A stretch of DNA of 64,000 bases from Cohnella sp. OV330 (GTDB taxonomy: Bacteria; Bacillota; Bacilli; Paenibacillales; Paenibacillaceae): assembly GCF_900112065.1 (NCBI RefSeq), contig NZ_FOKE01000005.1:62001-126000 (forward strand), written 5' to 3'. Both the position numbers and the translations under genes were made by a program. How positions within the stretch are numbered: position 1 is the stretch's first letter; the number at the start of each line of letters is the position of its first letter. Shown piece by piece: positions 63,105 through 64,000 of the stretch. The notes beneath the pieces were generated by a model. The model was not told where the DNA came from and did no database searches. It saw nothing but the letters and a program-made list of their open reading frames with translations.

Positions 63105-64000
63105 GCATCCCCCTCCTTTCGAATGTCCGGCCGTTCGACGCAAGCCGGAATCTCGATCGTTACTCTCGTCCCGAAGCCCTGCTCGCTGTCGATCGCGAAC
63201 CGGCTCTCGCTGCCAAAGTACAGCCGTAGGCGCTCGCGGATGTTGGCCGTGCCGAAACCGTTGCCCGAACCTGTCCGCTCGCCTCGTTCAAGCGATGCCA
63301 ACGTCCCCGGCGGGATGCCCGCTCCGTTGTCCTCCACTTGGAACCGGATGCGATCTCCCGCGCATCTCGCCGAGATACGTATGACAGCATCCGTCTTGCT
63401 GGTAATCGCACCATGCACGTAGCAGTTCTCGACGATCGGCTGCAGGAGCAACTTGATCGTATAGAATCTTGCCGCAGCGGGGTCGATATCCCATTCGATG
63501 CGCACCAATTCGGGGTATCGAAGCTGTTGAATCTCCAGATAAGCCTGCACATGCTGCAGTTCCTTCTCGATTCGCGTCACGTTAATCTCATTATCGAGCG
63601 CCAGTCGGTAGAAGGTCGTCAGCGCATCGATCGTGGTGATCTGCGTCTGGTCGTTCAGATCCATCGCGCGCCACCTGATCAAGCTGAGCGAGTTATAGAT
63701 GAAGTGGGGATTGATCTGCGCCTGCAACGCGCGAAACGATTGCTCCCTTTCCTTCAGCTTGACCTTCGCCATATCCACGACCAGCTTTCCGAGCTTCCCC
63801 GACATCGAATTGAATAAGATCTCCAGCTCGCCGAGCTCGTCCTTATCCCGGTTCATGACCGACACGGCGAACTCGCCCTCCGCAATATCGCTCATTCGGT
63901 TGCCCAGCTTGCGGATGCGCCATACGACATTCTTCATCACCGTCATGACCATGAACGTGGACAAGAGCAGGAAGAAAACGATACACCCGATAATGCCGTA
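63101..64000 (-). CDS. YesM-like sensor histidine kinase, C-terminal part (cut by window edge)
   Basis: About 299 residues are present, and the frame is open to the right edge. The visible part begins in the second membrane helix (YGIIGCIVFFLLLSTFMV), followed by a HAMP domain, the H-box LQAQINPHFIYNSLSLIRWR, and an HATPase domain (PIVENCYVHGAI, VEDNGAGIPPG, GFGTANIRERL). The extracellular sensor lies outside the window. Its stop overlaps the YesN start (ATGA), so the pair is translated together. Confidence 0.95.
   Translation of the reverse strand, partial: YGIIGCIVFFLLLSTFMVMTVMKNVVWRIRKLGNRMSDIAEGEFAVSVMNRDKDELGELEILFNSMSGKLGKLVVDMAKVKLKEREQSFRALQAQINPHFIYNSLSLIRWRAMDLNDQTQITTIDALTTFYRLALDNEINVTRIEKELQHVQAYLEIQQLRYPELVRIEWDIDPAAARFYTIKLLLQPIVENCYVHGAITSKTDAVIRISARCAGDRIRFQVEDNGAGIPPGTLASLERGERTGSGNGFGTANIRERLRLYFGSESRFAIDSEQGFGTRVTIEIPACVERPDIRKEGDA

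Noticed and set aside
1..64000. tRNA genes, riboswitches, CRISPR arrays and insertion sequences
   Set aside because: No cloverleaf, repeat-spacer array, transposase or terminal inverted repeats were recognised by reading; a covariance-model search was not possible.

Overview
The window looks like chromosomal DNA from a Gram-positive, GC-rich Paenibacillaceae member (Paenibacillus or Cohnella type). The grounds are lipobox lipoproteins, strong Shine-Dalgarno sequences with frequent TTG and GTG starts, LplB/YtcP-type sugar permeases, YesM/YesN sensor-regulator pairs with AraC-type outputs, an SLH-anchored wall glycosidase and CcpA (cre-like) sites. This is inference from gene content and style; there is no rRNA or phylogenetic marker in the window. 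No tRNA, rRNA, CRISPR array, IS element or phage gene was seen.

Layout. (1) 1-15.8 kb, minus strand: a hemicellulose (probably arabinoxylan/arabinan) locus with two operons plus a satellite solute-binding protein. GH127-GH43-GH43 runs from about 15.77 kb. LplB-YtcP-SBP-carboxylesterase-733 aa protein-GH43 runs from about 11.09 kb. The second SBP and the start of a YesM-like kinase (cut by the left edge) run from about 1.93 kb. All three promoters share one upstream box at the same distance from the -10 and a cre-like site at the start of transcription. (2) 16-18.3 kb: a Gfo/Idh/MocA (GH109-like) oxidoreductase divergent from an AraC regulator. (3) 18.3-25.9 kb: a TetR-controlled module with a polar amino acid type ABC importer, a free-standing LanC-like protein with a CCG zinc motif, an amidohydrolase and an NmrA-type oxidoreductase. 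Three matching palindromes lie at its promoters. This is the best candidate here for an undescribed system. (4) 25.9-30.4 kb: ECF sigma/anti-sigma pair, galactonate dehydratase (dgoD) with a GntR regulator, and a divergent aldo/keto reductase. (5) 30.5-34.8 kb: a 1,410-residue secreted GH53 galactanase with CBMs, Ig-like domains and three SLH domains. (6) 35-46.4 kb: a fructan locus with SBP, YesM/YesN pair, two GH32 enzymes, MalF/MalG permeases and fructokinase. (7) 46.5-48 kb: a decayed GH43 pseudogene. (8) 48-58.5 kb: YesM/YesN pair, SBP, LplB/YtcP permeases and a GH106-like enzyme (rhamnoside-containing glycan). (9) 58.6-64 kb: the next module, GH2 enzyme, YesN regulator and a YesM kinase cut by the right edge.

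How it works together. Each glycan module pairs a sensor kinase and AraC-type response regulator with an SBP, two permeases and enzymes that trim the imported or surface-bound oligosaccharide. None of the three sugar importers has its own ATPase, so a shared MsmX-type ATPase elsewhere is expected. CcpA control is suggested at most glycan promoters.
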